Shown piece by piece: positions 49,601 to 58,700 of a stretch of 64,000 bases of DNA (the stretch's first letter is position 1; each line of letters starts with the position of its first letter). The notes below the pieces were generated by a model. It ran no database searches, had not been told where the DNA came from, and was given only the letters and a program-made list of their open reading frames with translations. Made by a program: the position numbers and the translations under genes. Source of the DNA: Amyelois transitella (Eukaryota; Arthropoda; Insecta; Lepidoptera; Pyralidae); contig NC_083512.1 of assembly GCF_032362555.1 (NCBI RefSeq), positions 1,972,001 to 2,036,000 on the forward strand, in the 5' to 3' direction.

Positions 49601-50915
49601 GGTAAACTTGTTAAAACCTCATACTAATCTGACATTTTATTTGTAGATACATTGAAGATGCCCCACTAAAACCTGTGCATAAAGCATTAGAATACCTTGC
49701 AGAACACTTAAACGAGAAAGGTTTAAATGATGTAAGTAAATAAAATTATGTATCAGTAGCAGATGAATTAAATGTATAATCGCCTATAGACAAACTTGAC
49801 ACTCTTTTGTTTTGATTTTCATGAAGAACTGACTGCCTGTAACTAGTGTTAGATAAGATATTAATCTTATCAAAGTTCGTATATGAAATAGGTCATGTTC
49901 CTTTGCAGGCGACTGCATTTCAGAATGAAACGACAAGGTACAGTTTCCAATAAGATATCATACATTAAACCATAATTAAAATGGAGTTTTTAACTGCCGT
50001 GTGGTTCCCTGCACCACTACAAAAAAGAATAGGACCACTCCATGTCTTTCGCATAGAGTCGTAAAAGACGACTAAGGGATAGGCTTACAAACTTGGGATT
50101 CTTTTTTAGGCGATGGGCTAGCAATCTGTACACTATTTGAATCTCAATTCTATCATTAAGCCAAATAGCTGAACGTTGCCATTCAGTCTTTTCAAGACTG
50201 TTGGTTCTGTCTACCCCGCAAGGGATACAGACGTGACCATATGTATGTATGTAGTTTTTAAAATAGAATTCAACCGGCTCGAAGAACTTTCTTGATTTAG
50301 TTTGGACAATATAACAAATTGAGTGAATTGAACGTACACTTCATGTACACACACACTGCTGTCAATCGCTCTGCATCAAAAGCGAAAAACTACTTCTAAA
50401 TAATAACCCTCGCAAAAGTCTTATAAATAATACCAAAGGTTTCTTCTTTAGAGCGGTGTGGTTCCAGGCACTAATAGGGCGACTCCATCTCTTTCCCATG
50501 AATGTTGTTAAAGGCGACTAAGGGATAGGCTTACTAACTTGGGATTCTTTTTTAGGCGATGGGCTAGCAACCTGTCACTGTTTGAATCTCAATTATATCA
50601 CTAAGCCAAGCAGCTGCACGGGGCCTTTCAGTATTTTAAGACTTTTGGCTCTGTCTACCCCGCGAAAGATATAGTTAATGTTATAAATTATGTGTGTCTC
50701 TTTTATCGCAGTACGAGAACTGGCTCCGAACAACGCAGTCCAAATCTCTCCAATACGGTTCAGCTTTATCATCTATAGCCATGGCAAGAGGCAACTTAGC
50801 TTGGGGAACTGCCAACGCTGAAGACATTTTAACAGCGGCTCGCGGCGGCGCTGTAACAGTTGCAACATCAATCACTTTGTTGATTGTTATGGCTTTTATA
50901 TCAACTGTCGTGTGA
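37622..50915 (+). CDS. APN: Aminopeptidase N-like gene 4, divergent motifs
   Basis: Complete M1 aminopeptidase, 956 residues, 15 coding exons: 37622-37882, 39362-39642, 40003-40158, 40727-41047, 41913-42096, 42798-43036, 43318-43507, 44023-44209, 44687-44778, 45791-45970, 47150-47331, 48019-48186, 48796-48936, 49647-49731, 50712-50915. The ATG is 1 nt after a 3' splice site (AG at 37619-37620), so the first coding exon follows a 5'UTR intron. A signal peptide is present ([17 protein letters not shown]). HELAH lies at 365-369, zinc Glu at 388 and catalytic Tyr near 451 (ISYSKG), so the hydrolytic centre looks intact. The exopeptidase motif is AGTEN (329-333) instead of GAMEN; its Glu, which binds the substrate N-terminus in the family, is kept. 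The first C-terminal Cys pair is present ([10 protein letters not shown]), but both Cys of the second pair are gone (VYM...LAS). The tail is short and hydrophobic, GPI type, without a stalk. Confidence 0.94.
37916..38020 (-). mobile_element. SINE-A 3' fragment
   Basis: Reverse orientation, 34 bp after the gene 4 exon 1 donor. Confidence 0.75.
38100..38340 (-). repeat. R2 repeat copy
   Basis: Reverse orientation; ends at CGAAGTCGCGGGCACAGCTA. Confidence 0.75.
38455..38965 (-). mobile_element. Non-LTR retrotransposon 3' part (R4 family)
   Basis: On the minus strand, 38723-38960 reads as a reverse-transcriptase C-terminal segment ([40 protein letters not shown]). It is followed by a 3' end with TGCAATAAAGAGTTTAC. 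Related clades are jockey/CR1-like, by pattern only. Short pieces with the same 3' end recur at 39185, 51705, 61084 and 61772. Confidence 0.7.
38985..39183 (+). repeat. R3 repeat copy
   Basis: Contains AAAAACCTGACTTACCCAAT and CTCCTCTCCAGAGTGGTG. Confidence 0.7.
39185..39250 (-). repeat. R4 3'-end fragment
   Basis: AAAACTCTTTATTGCACCAT, reverse orientation. Confidence 0.6.
39268..39348 (+). repeat. ~21-bp minisatellite before gene 4 exon 2
   Basis: Four imperfect units of TACTCTTTTGTTATTTATAA, ending about 14 nt before the 3' splice site at 39361. Each unit supplies a pyrimidine tract. Confidence 0.8.
39682..39950 (-). mobile_element. SINE-A copy (gene 4 intron)
   Basis: Full-length, reverse orientation; ends 52 bp before the exon at 40003. 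Confidence 0.87.
40175..40425 (+). repeat. R2 repeat copy
   Basis: Starts AACTGTGCCCGCGACTCC 16 bp after the exon 3 donor. Confidence 0.75.
41108..41346 (+). mobile_element. SINE-A copy, head missing
   Basis: Starts at GGACCACTCCATCTC; TATGTATTTATG tail. Confidence 0.82.
41659..41885 (+). mobile_element. SINE-B copy (gene 4 intron)
   Basis: A and B boxes intact. The tail ends about 26 nt before the 3' splice site of the catalytic exon (41913). Confidence 0.85.
42151..42410 (+). mobile_element. SINE-A copy (gene 4 intron)
   Basis: Full-length, 55 bp after the donor of the HEXXH exon. Confidence 0.87.
42560..42768 (+). mobile_element. SINE-A copy next to gene 4 exon 6
   Basis: Internally deleted. 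Target duplication TAATAATAATAAA at 42547-42559 and 42769-42781, ending 14 nt before the AG at 42796-42797. The simple-sequence nature of the repeat weakens this call. Confidence 0.8.
43539..43793 (-). mobile_element. SINE-A copy, head clipped
   Basis: Reverse orientation; it breaks off inside CCGGGAA and runs into a poly-T tract. Confidence 0.83.
44254..44496 (-). mobile_element. SINE-A copy
   Basis: Reverse orientation, older, with several substitutions and no CATA run. Confidence 0.75.
44523..44631 (+). mobile_element. SINE-A copy, 5'-truncated
   Basis: 3' half only, facing away from the copy just before it. Confidence 0.82.
44803..45066 (+). repeat. R2 repeat copy
   Basis: CTGTGCCCGCGACTTCGTCC to the TATAATATTAGTATAGAT end. 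Confidence 0.78.
45125..45455 (+). repeat. R3 repeat copy
   Basis: Includes GAGGAAACCTGCACATTCAG and AAACCTGACTCACCCAATCC. Confidence 0.7.
45461..45680 (+). mobile_element. SINE-B copy
   Basis: GCCTCTGTGGCGCAGCGGTA and GGTTCGAATCC. The body has a small deletion near TATATAAGTAT. Confidence 0.82.
46082..46350 (+). mobile_element. SINE-A copy
   Basis: Full-length with a long (TATG)n tail. Possible imperfect target duplication ACATACCA/ATATACCA. Confidence 0.87.
46425..46645 (+). repeat. R2 repeat copy, 5'-truncated
   Basis: From TTCCACATTTTCCATTATTT to TTTATAATAATAGTACAGAT. Confidence 0.72.
46747..47040 (-). mobile_element. SINE-A copy with 60-bp tandem duplication
   Basis: The segment starting ACTCACGGCTATATC is repeated at about 46749 and 46809 with two small differences. 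The copy has no CATA tail. Confidence 0.8.
47743..47989 (+). mobile_element. LINE-T copy 4 next to gene 4 exon 12
   Basis: Target duplication ATAACTATAAA at 47732-47742 and 47990-48000; the right copy lies 16 nt before the AG at 48017-48018. The ORF end (47764-47973) is open through [20 protein letters not shown] to GKEA and stop, giving the undamaged C-terminus of the LINE-T protein. Confidence 0.92.
48492..48764 (+). mobile_element. SINE-A copy with doubled head
   Basis: Target duplication ACATATATTTC at 48481-48491 and 48765-48775. The head GTGCCGTGTGGTTCCCGGCA occurs twice in tandem. Confidence 0.92.
48971..49231 (+). mobile_element. SINE-A copy, fresh
   Basis: Target duplication ACTATATGATAG at 48959-48970 and 49232-49243, 12 bp and identical. 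Confidence 0.93.
49297..49425 (+). mobile_element. SINE-A copy, old 3' half
   Basis: Many substitutions; TACCCCGCAATGGATA still recognisable. Confidence 0.6.
49994..50252 (+). mobile_element. SINE-A copy
   Basis: Target duplication AGTTTTTAA at 49985-49993 and 50253-50261. Confidence 0.9.
50452..50674 (+). mobile_element. SINE-A copy, tail lost
   Basis: Ends at GAAAGATATAG, 37 nt before the last exon of gene 4. Confidence 0.8.
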
Positions 50916-50941
50916 TAATTTCACAAGTTATCATATTTGGT

Positions 50942-50947
50942 ATTAAA
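50942..50947 (+). terminator. Possible poly(A) signal of gene 4
   Basis: ATTAAA variant 27 nt after the stop codon. Confidence 0.4.
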
Positions 50948-51029
50948 ATCTTTAAAAGAATGTTTTTTTGTTTCATTTGCTTTAGGTATTTTTCTGTCTT
51001 TCTCTTTAAACTCAGTTTCATCGTGAAAC

Positions 51030-51108
51030 CGTACACCTGAGCGTGGCCTTTTAGCCTTTTCAAGACTGTTGGCTCTGTCTACCCCGCAAGGGATTATGAC
51101 GTGACTAT
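51030..51108 (+). mobile_element. SINE-A 3' fragment
   Basis: TTGGCTCTGTCTACCCCGC and following bases, no TATG run. Confidence 0.72.
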
Positions 51109-51360
51109 AATTATTATTTATGTGTGCAGCATCTTTTTACTCACTTCTGTCATTTATCTCTTTCGCACCTAGGAACGATTAAAACGATGCGGGATACGTA
51201 TGGAAGTCACTTGATATTGTGGTTAAAGAAATTTATTTCTCAAAGAAATTTACATTTCACTAACAGAGAAATCACTTAAAATAATTTATGTACATTTGTT
51301 AGTAGCATTTAAATACATATTTTTAATAAAGTTATTATATTTTTAAATATTACGAGTAAA

Positions 51361-51503
51361 GTACCCGAAACCGCCGAGCTTGCATGAAGAGAGTTATGAA
51401 TGTGGATGAAGCGAAGGAAGTATGCAGAGATCGTGGCAAGTGGAAAGAGGTAGTCTCTGCCTACCCCTCCGGGAAAGAGGCGTGATTTTATGTATGTATG
51501 TAT
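51361..51503 (+). mobile_element. LINE-T copy 5
   Basis: Target duplication TACGAGTAAA at 51351-51360 and 51504-51513. Only the last ~140 bp of the element was inserted. Confidence 0.92.
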
Positions 51504-51704
51504 TACGAGTAAAACAACTGTTCGTTGCAATATAGTATTATAGTATTATTATTCATATAATAATTAAGATTATAATTACTTCTTAAATTAAATGAATGAA
51601 ATTAAATTATGATAAAGATATCAAGTGTTTTAACACTACCCCTTACCACAATATTCTGTTTTCTCTGTTTAAGCAATATTCATATTTTCTATTAAAGTGA
51701 TTAT

Positions 51705-51800
51705 TTTTGTTTGTTTGTTTGTAAACTCTTTGTTGCACATAAAAAGAAATGTAACAAAAATACAACATTAATTGGATAGGGATAGAAGAATATGTACAAT
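51705..51800 (-). repeat. R4 3'-end fragment
   Basis: (GTTT)n then AAACTCTTTGTTGCACATAA. Confidence 0.65.
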
Positions 51801-51804
51801 GGCA

Positions 51805-51888
51805 ATGAATCTCAATTTTATCTTAAAGCCTGTTGACTCTGTCTACCCCGCAAGGGATATAGACTTGATTATATGTATGTATGTATGT
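51805..51888 (+). mobile_element. SINE-A 3' fragment
   Basis: Tail of four TATG units. Confidence 0.8.
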
Positions 51889-52163
51889 AGTAATTTGAGA
51901 ATGTTGTTGAAGCAAATCGAATTATAAGCAGGAAAGCTCTGCTCAAGAATGTTAAATTATATAAGCTGATTCCAAGGTACATTCTAAAGTAAGTGAAACT
52001 TGCTAATTCACGGTGCGAATACTTTAAAAAATTCCTTACGAAAGTACGTTATGTTATAAATTGATTTGATACCTATATGTATCATAATAATTTAGATTAA
52101 ATTAAATTACCCAAATAATCATAAGTACCTATATCTAATCAGATATGCTAATCCCATTTATTG

Positions 52164-52240
52164 TTATCAAGTAAAATCTATTTGATATTGATAAAAGTTA
52201 AAAACTTGAATCATTTTCCATAGGACATAGTGGTAAACAG
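52164..52240 (+). promoter_or_regulatory. Putative promoter/5'UTR exon of gene 5
   Basis: TTATC (52164-52168) and GATAA (52190-52194), then a strong donor GTAAGC at 52241 that could splice to the acceptor at 52794, 2 nt before the ATG. The transcription start is not defined. Confidence 0.4.
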
Positions 52241-52317
52241 GTAAGCAATTGTGTGATAAACTTTTTACAATTTTTTTCATGTTTAAGTGAAGATGAAGAA
52301 TTATTTTATTTCTTTGC

Positions 52318-52575
52318 ATTCATTCATATGATCACGTCTATATCCTTTGCGGGGTAGATAGAGCCAAAAGTATTTAAAAGCCTGATGGGCCTCGTTCAGC
52401 TGATAGGCTTAATGTTAGAATTTAGATTCTAATAGTGACAGGTTGCGAGCCCATCGCCTGAACGAAGAATCCCAAGTTTATAAGCCCAACCCTTAGTCGC
52501 CTTTTACCATATCCATGGGCAAGAGATGGAGTGGTCCTTTTCTTTTTTATGTTAGTGCCGGGAACCATACGGCAC
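52318..52575 (-). mobile_element. SINE-A copy in the gene 5 5'UTR intron
   Basis: Full-length, reverse orientation. Confidence 0.85.
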
Positions 52576-52633
52576 TTCATCTATTTCGCATCCGTGGAAG
52601 TTGTTTTCATGTCGTTAACATAAACTCAAAAAT

Positions 52634-52750
52634 AAAATCACGCCCGAAGGGGTAAGCAGACTATATCTTTCCTTGCATACTTCTTTTGCTTCATCCACTT
52701 TCATGACTTTTTTCCTGAAAGCTCCCCTCGTTCTTTCGCCACGTCTTAAT
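52634..52750 (-). mobile_element. LINE-T copy 6, degenerate
   Basis: AAAATCACGCCCGAAGGGG, then a diverged match to the ORF end. It sits about 45 bp before the gene 5 ATG. Confidence 0.65.
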
Positions 52751-52796
52751 TGACTAATATAATTAAAATCTATCTTTTAATTTTTTTTCTACAGCC

Positions 52797-55700
52797 ATGT
52801 CCTACTTAATAAAGTTGGCAATATTGCCAGCTTTACTGGCAATTGCTACAGCAAATTTTCCTTTCGATGTAGAAGAAGTTTACAGAAGTGATGCTCAGGA
52901 ACTGGACAGCGCGCTTACGTATCGTCTCCCTGAAGACTTAGACCCTATCCACTATGAAGTAGAAATAACTCCTTACTTTGAAGAGGCACCTGCAAATAGA
53001 GAGCCTTTTACTTTCGATGGTCGCGTTACTTTAACTATCAGGGCAAGTTTAAGTATTTATACATTCATAGATATAATCACGTCTATATCCGTTGCGGGGT
53101 AAACAGAGCCATCAATCTTGAAAAGACTGATAGGCCACATTCAGCCGTTTGGCTTAATGATAGAATTGAGATTCAAATAGTGACAGGTTGCTCGCCCATC
53201 ACCTAAAAGAAGACTCTCAAGTTGATAAGCCTTTCCTTTAGTCGCCTTTTAAGACGGGGAACGAGATGGAGTGGTCATTTTCTTATTTTTTATTAGTGCC
53301 AGGAACTACACGGGTCTATTTATTATGTTCTTAAAACACAATTTTTTTTTTATTTAATGGTAAAACTTAGCAAACATAATGCCACGTTGATGTAGTTAAG
53401 TTAATGATAGTTTTAAAATAATAATGACTTAATGTTAAATCAATGGATTTAAATTTATGAATTTAAATGCGTTGTTTTGAATAGTGATTCATCAATAGCG
53501 ATATGACTGAATAATATGGATGCGGTGTGACATGTAATGGTGCTAATAGCTATCGGTAAAAGATTTACAAACTCGAATCTATATTTTACGCTTATTTTTT
53601 TTATGTTTTGAAATTTTTCAGGCTGTAACTGATAATTTGAACGCTCTTATCGTACAAGAGAATGTTAGAGATGTATTAGCAATATCATTATTAGTGAACG
53701 ATACTGGAATTCCTGTTGCTCTTAACACCTCAAATCCATTTGAACGTATCCGACAATTTCATTTCTTGAGGATCAACTTAGCAGATGGAGTGACGTTGGT
53801 CAATGGAGAAGTTTATCGGTTGAATATTATATATATTGGAAATATCAATGAGACACCTCTTTCTCGAGGTGTGTTTAGGGGTAGTTATAGAGATGACAAT
53901 GGAAACTTACAGTGAGTATTATGATTTTTACAAGTTTTATTATCCGACTATCTAATTTCAATCCTTACATTGTCTATCTATGATCTTTTATGTTCTCTCT
54001 TTGATTTATTGCCTAAATTATCATTAGTTTGGACACTATACATATAATCATGTCCTTATCCCTTACGAGGTAGACAACAGTCTTAAAAAGACTGATAGGC
54101 CACGTTTAGCTATTTGGCTTAATGATAGAATTGAGATTCAAATAGTGACAGGTTGCTAGTTGGTCGCCTTAAAGAAGACGAATCCCAAGTTTATAAGCCT
54201 ATCCCTTAGCCGCCTTTTACGACATCCATGGGAAAGAGATGGAGTGGTCCTATTGTTTCTTTTCTAATGGTGCCGGCTAATACACGGCACCCGGAAACCA
54301 CACGGCACGGACGCTATGTGATAAGTAATGTATTTAAAATAATAAAGGAAGAAAAGTAATACCCATTCATGTTTAAGAATAAAATCAATTTCATCTAACT
54401 TCAGCTGGTACGCCGCCACTCACTTGCAGCCGGTGAACTCGAGACAAGCGTTCCCAAGTTTTGACGAACCTGGTTTCAAAAGCACTTTTGACATCATCAT
54501 CAATAGACCAGCTAACTTCACAGAAACATTCTCTAACATGAGGATTAGAGAGAGTTATCCGTAAGTTAAATTACAATAGTAACAAGCATCCCGTCTTGAT
54601 AATGTAAATTTAACGTTTTAATTTACATACAGATCAATCAATTGTCCAACTGCTTTTTTATACCAATATCTGCCTAAAGTTTTACCACATGTATAATATG
54701 TACCTATATGCAATTATTTAGGGTTATTATTATTAGGGTTTCCAAAAAAATTTTCGATTTTGTTAAGATTATCATGAAATTAATATTTTCATTTTACACC
54801 CAGAGTCGGCGACCGTGTTAGAGAAATTTTCCACACAACACCAAGAATGTCAGCGTATTTGATCAGCTTCCACATCAGCGAAGAATTCCGTGTTATTGCT
54901 GAAAATAACGACCAAGAAAGACCATACCGTATCATAGCCAGACCCAATGCTGCTAATCAAGGCGCATACGCTTTGGAAGTTGGACCTCCAATCACTACCT
55001 GGTTAGACAATTACTTCAACATCAGCTACTATGATATGGCCGATGGTCTAAAGAATGATCAGATAGCTGTTCCTGATTGGGCGTCAGGCGCTACTGAGAA
55101 CTGGGGATTGGTTAGTTACAGGTATGAACAAATATATATTTATCTGATATATCTATGAACCTAATAATGAACTATGAAATAAGAATGATCATCATTTACA
55201 AATATTGAATTGTCAATATGTAAGAAAGTAACTTCAAAATGTCAGAAAATTGCTTTGGTTATTGTCTTAAAACAATAATAGTTTTATGTATATCGCCCAT
55301 CCCAAGCGGATTCAGTCAGTATAAATGCTAAGATGGTGATTTAAAATAATAACAGTTATTATAATAATTACAATCTTATCATGGCTCTGTCTAGCTAGTA
55401 AGAAATAAAGACTAGATTTTATATATTGATGGGAGCTACTGAAATTTTTCATTTGCGAAATTCATTAAGTTTCTTATATCAATTACAGAGAGATTCGTCT
55501 TCTATACGAAGAGGGAGAAACCAACGTTGTAGACAAGATGAGTGTTGCTACCATCACGGCTCACGAGCTCGCCCACAAGTGGTTCGGGAACCTCATCACC
55601 TGCAGGTGGTGGGATAACGTCTGGATCAACGAGGGATTCGCCAGCTACTTCGAGTATTTTGCCATGGATGGGGTAATGAAATCGATTTTTAAAAATTCAA

Positions 55701-58700
55701 TAACAAATTTTATTATTGACATTGCTTTTTCAGTTATTAAGAAAATTGTGGTCGTAACGATTCTTTGCTGGTACATTTGCGACTCTTCATTTTTAATGTT
55801 ACTAACTGAGAGAATTATGATTTAAAGCATCGAAAAGTTGTAAAATGTAACTGTCTATAATCAATCAATATCAATTATACATATATACTGTCACTAAAGC
55901 ACATAAAAGTAGCCTTTTGTGCTATATATAGTGTTAGGAATTTGATTATTTACCTCTGATTCTTAACGTCCTGGGTAAAGTCAATGAAATCATGAAGAGA
56001 AACGAAATTTTCTGATTGACCTTTGCTTTGGACATAAAAATTTAAAAAACTAAAACAAGCCAGCTTAATTTGGGCCTATCTCATTCGGTATCAATGTCCT
56101 TATTAATTATTTCAAATTTCAAATGTCATTTCCAGGTTGACAGGGACATGGAACTAGAAGACCAGTTCAACATCATGTATGTCCAGAGCGCACTATCAGC
56201 CGACTCGGCCATCAACACCAGGTCTCTCCAGCACACCGTCAACAGTCCGGCCCAAGTCACCGAACACTTCTCTGGCATCAGCTACTCTAAAGGAGCCTCC
56301 TTGTTGCTCATGCTGAAGCATTTCCTTGGTGAAGACACGTTCAAGAGGGCGCTGTATTTGTTTTTGGATGACAGGTACTGGGATGTTGTTTTATAATTTA
56401 CTAAGATCGCTCGGCTTCGTGAGAATTAAAAGTATTTGGCCCATATACGTTGGTAATGTATAATAAAATAATGGAACAAAATCAATGTAGCGTTTAGGTG
56501 CGGAAGCAGAACAGACAGATTAAAAGAAAGCAGTCATTATAATAATATGGATGGATATAGTTTGATTAGACCTCTTTTATTTCAAATATGACTTACTGTC
56601 TTTAATAACCTTCACGAAAATCGTTTTAGTACTTTAGCTATGAAAGCCTAACAGACAAAGACAAATTAGCTTGGTACTTTCCTAATCTTCTTCAACATTA
56701 TTATTCCAGATCATATGAACACGCCTTCCCATCAGACCTGTTTAGAGCGTTCGCCCAAGCTGTTTCTGAAAGCAATCAAGCTACAAACGTTGATATTGCT
56801 TCGTTCATGCGGTACTGGGTTGAAGAGCCGGGGTACCCTGTAATTGACGTAAATGTCGATATGGGCACTGGTCTTATAACTATCACTCAGGTATGTAGAC
56901 TTGACAATTTTATTGCAACAAATTGAACATAAGCTCAAATCCAAGCGTGAAAATGAGAACAACGTACTGAAATTATTTTCTGTTTGGGTAAGACATTATT
57001 GCTTTAATTAGAACAAGCCGTAGTTAATAACTATTGGAAAGTAGGTACATTTTCCAAGGTTATGAATTTACTGACGCAGACGCAACTCGTGTTTCTCTCA
57101 AGACAAGAAATAATATGACCAGGACTAACGCCAGGAGGATGATAATGACATACATACAAAAATCACTTTCCCGAAAGGTAGTGGACAGAGACAACATCTT
57201 TCCACTGGCCACGATCCCTGCATACTTCTTTCTCTTCATCCCATTCAGAATTCTATTCATGCAATCCCGGTTTCGAGTTCGCTTCTCCTGCCCTTTTGCC
57301 AGAATTGCCGTCTCCGATTTGGTCAATGATAGCTGAAGTTACTGTTAAGACATTATTTTCCAGGAGCGTTTCTTCTTAAGTACCACTGCTGAGCAAACCC
57401 AACAAAACTGGCCTTTGCCCCTGACTTTTACCAGTGGAAACAATCCGAGCTGGAACGACCTCACTCCGAGGCACCTGATGAATGGCAGCTCTTATGAGAT
57501 CCAGAAAGATCCAGGCCATGAGTGGGTCGTCTTCAATGTGCAGCAAAAAGGTGACTTTAGATTCAATCCGTATCATTTGCTTCACAAAATAAATTGTAAT
57601 TGAAGAGTGAACTGAATTCTTACACTGTTTTTTTGCTAAAAATAATTTTCCTTGCTTGAATAAAATATGACGAGTTTGTTTTTCATAAATCTGTTTGTGC
57701 ATTGTGAATTTCTAGAAAGCCCACGTAAAAGGGAACTAAGGACCGTTGTAAGTACGAAGTCGCGGGCAAAAGCTATGTTGTTAGTTATGAAATGAAATTA
57801 TTGATTTTTATTTTACTAAGTAAACGTTTTCTGAAATGATGTCCAATATAAGTTACTTATAAGTAATTTCGGTTAAATTTACATATGTTGCAAATATAAC
57901 AAGAATGATGATTCGACGGTCTCGGGTTCGAATCCCAGCCAGGACATGATGAGAAAAGAACTGATTGGCCTGAGTCTTGGTCTTGGATGTTTACCTATAT
58001 ATACTTATATATAAAGTATTGTTGAGTTAGTATCTCGTAACACAAGTCTCGAACTTACTTCGAGGCTAACTCAATCTGTGTAATATGTCCCGTATATATT
58101 TATTTATTGATGTTTTTATTTTTGTTTCAGGTATTTACAGAGTAAATTACGACACCCACAACTGGGAAATGCTGGCGAATGCTCTGAGAGAAGATTACAA
58201 CAGCATTCATTATCTGAACAGGGCTCAGGTTGGTAATGGTCCAGGAAATTTAAGGAATTTATTTGATTAGCCATTAAGCGGCCCCTTTAAAAATATTCAT
58301 AGCAAAGTTACTTAAGTACGTACAACATTGTTTGATAAGGTACACATTAATCCCTACTATTTTTTGCGATAAACCTGTCTTATTTTCTAGTTGGTATAAT
58401 TTATCACTTTTTGTAAGTAGCAATAAATTCGTAGCTTTTTGTAGGTGGTGCTAATTTCGTCGCTTTTTTGCAGATGGCGTTAAATTTGTTGGTTTTTGTG
58501 GATGGATCTAAATTCACGCGAGTGAAGCTGCGGGCAAAAGCTAGTTGTTTTATATTTTTCATGTGCTCTTCTATCATCATATGTTTTTATTCACAGATTG
58601 TCGATGATGTTTTTGCACTGATGCGATCAGAGAGAATGCCCTATATGCTGGGCTTCAGAGTGCTGGAATTCCTTAAACAAGACACCAGTTACTACTCGTG

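Noticed and set aside
37622..50915. Gene 4 as a pseudogene because of altered motifs
   Set aside because: All 15 exons join in frame, zinc ligands and catalytic Tyr are kept, and the signal peptide and tail are intact.
55682..55825. ORF running past 55672 as extra coding sequence of gene 5
   Set aside because: It is intron read-through; the paralogues all splice at this point and the next exon fits in phase.
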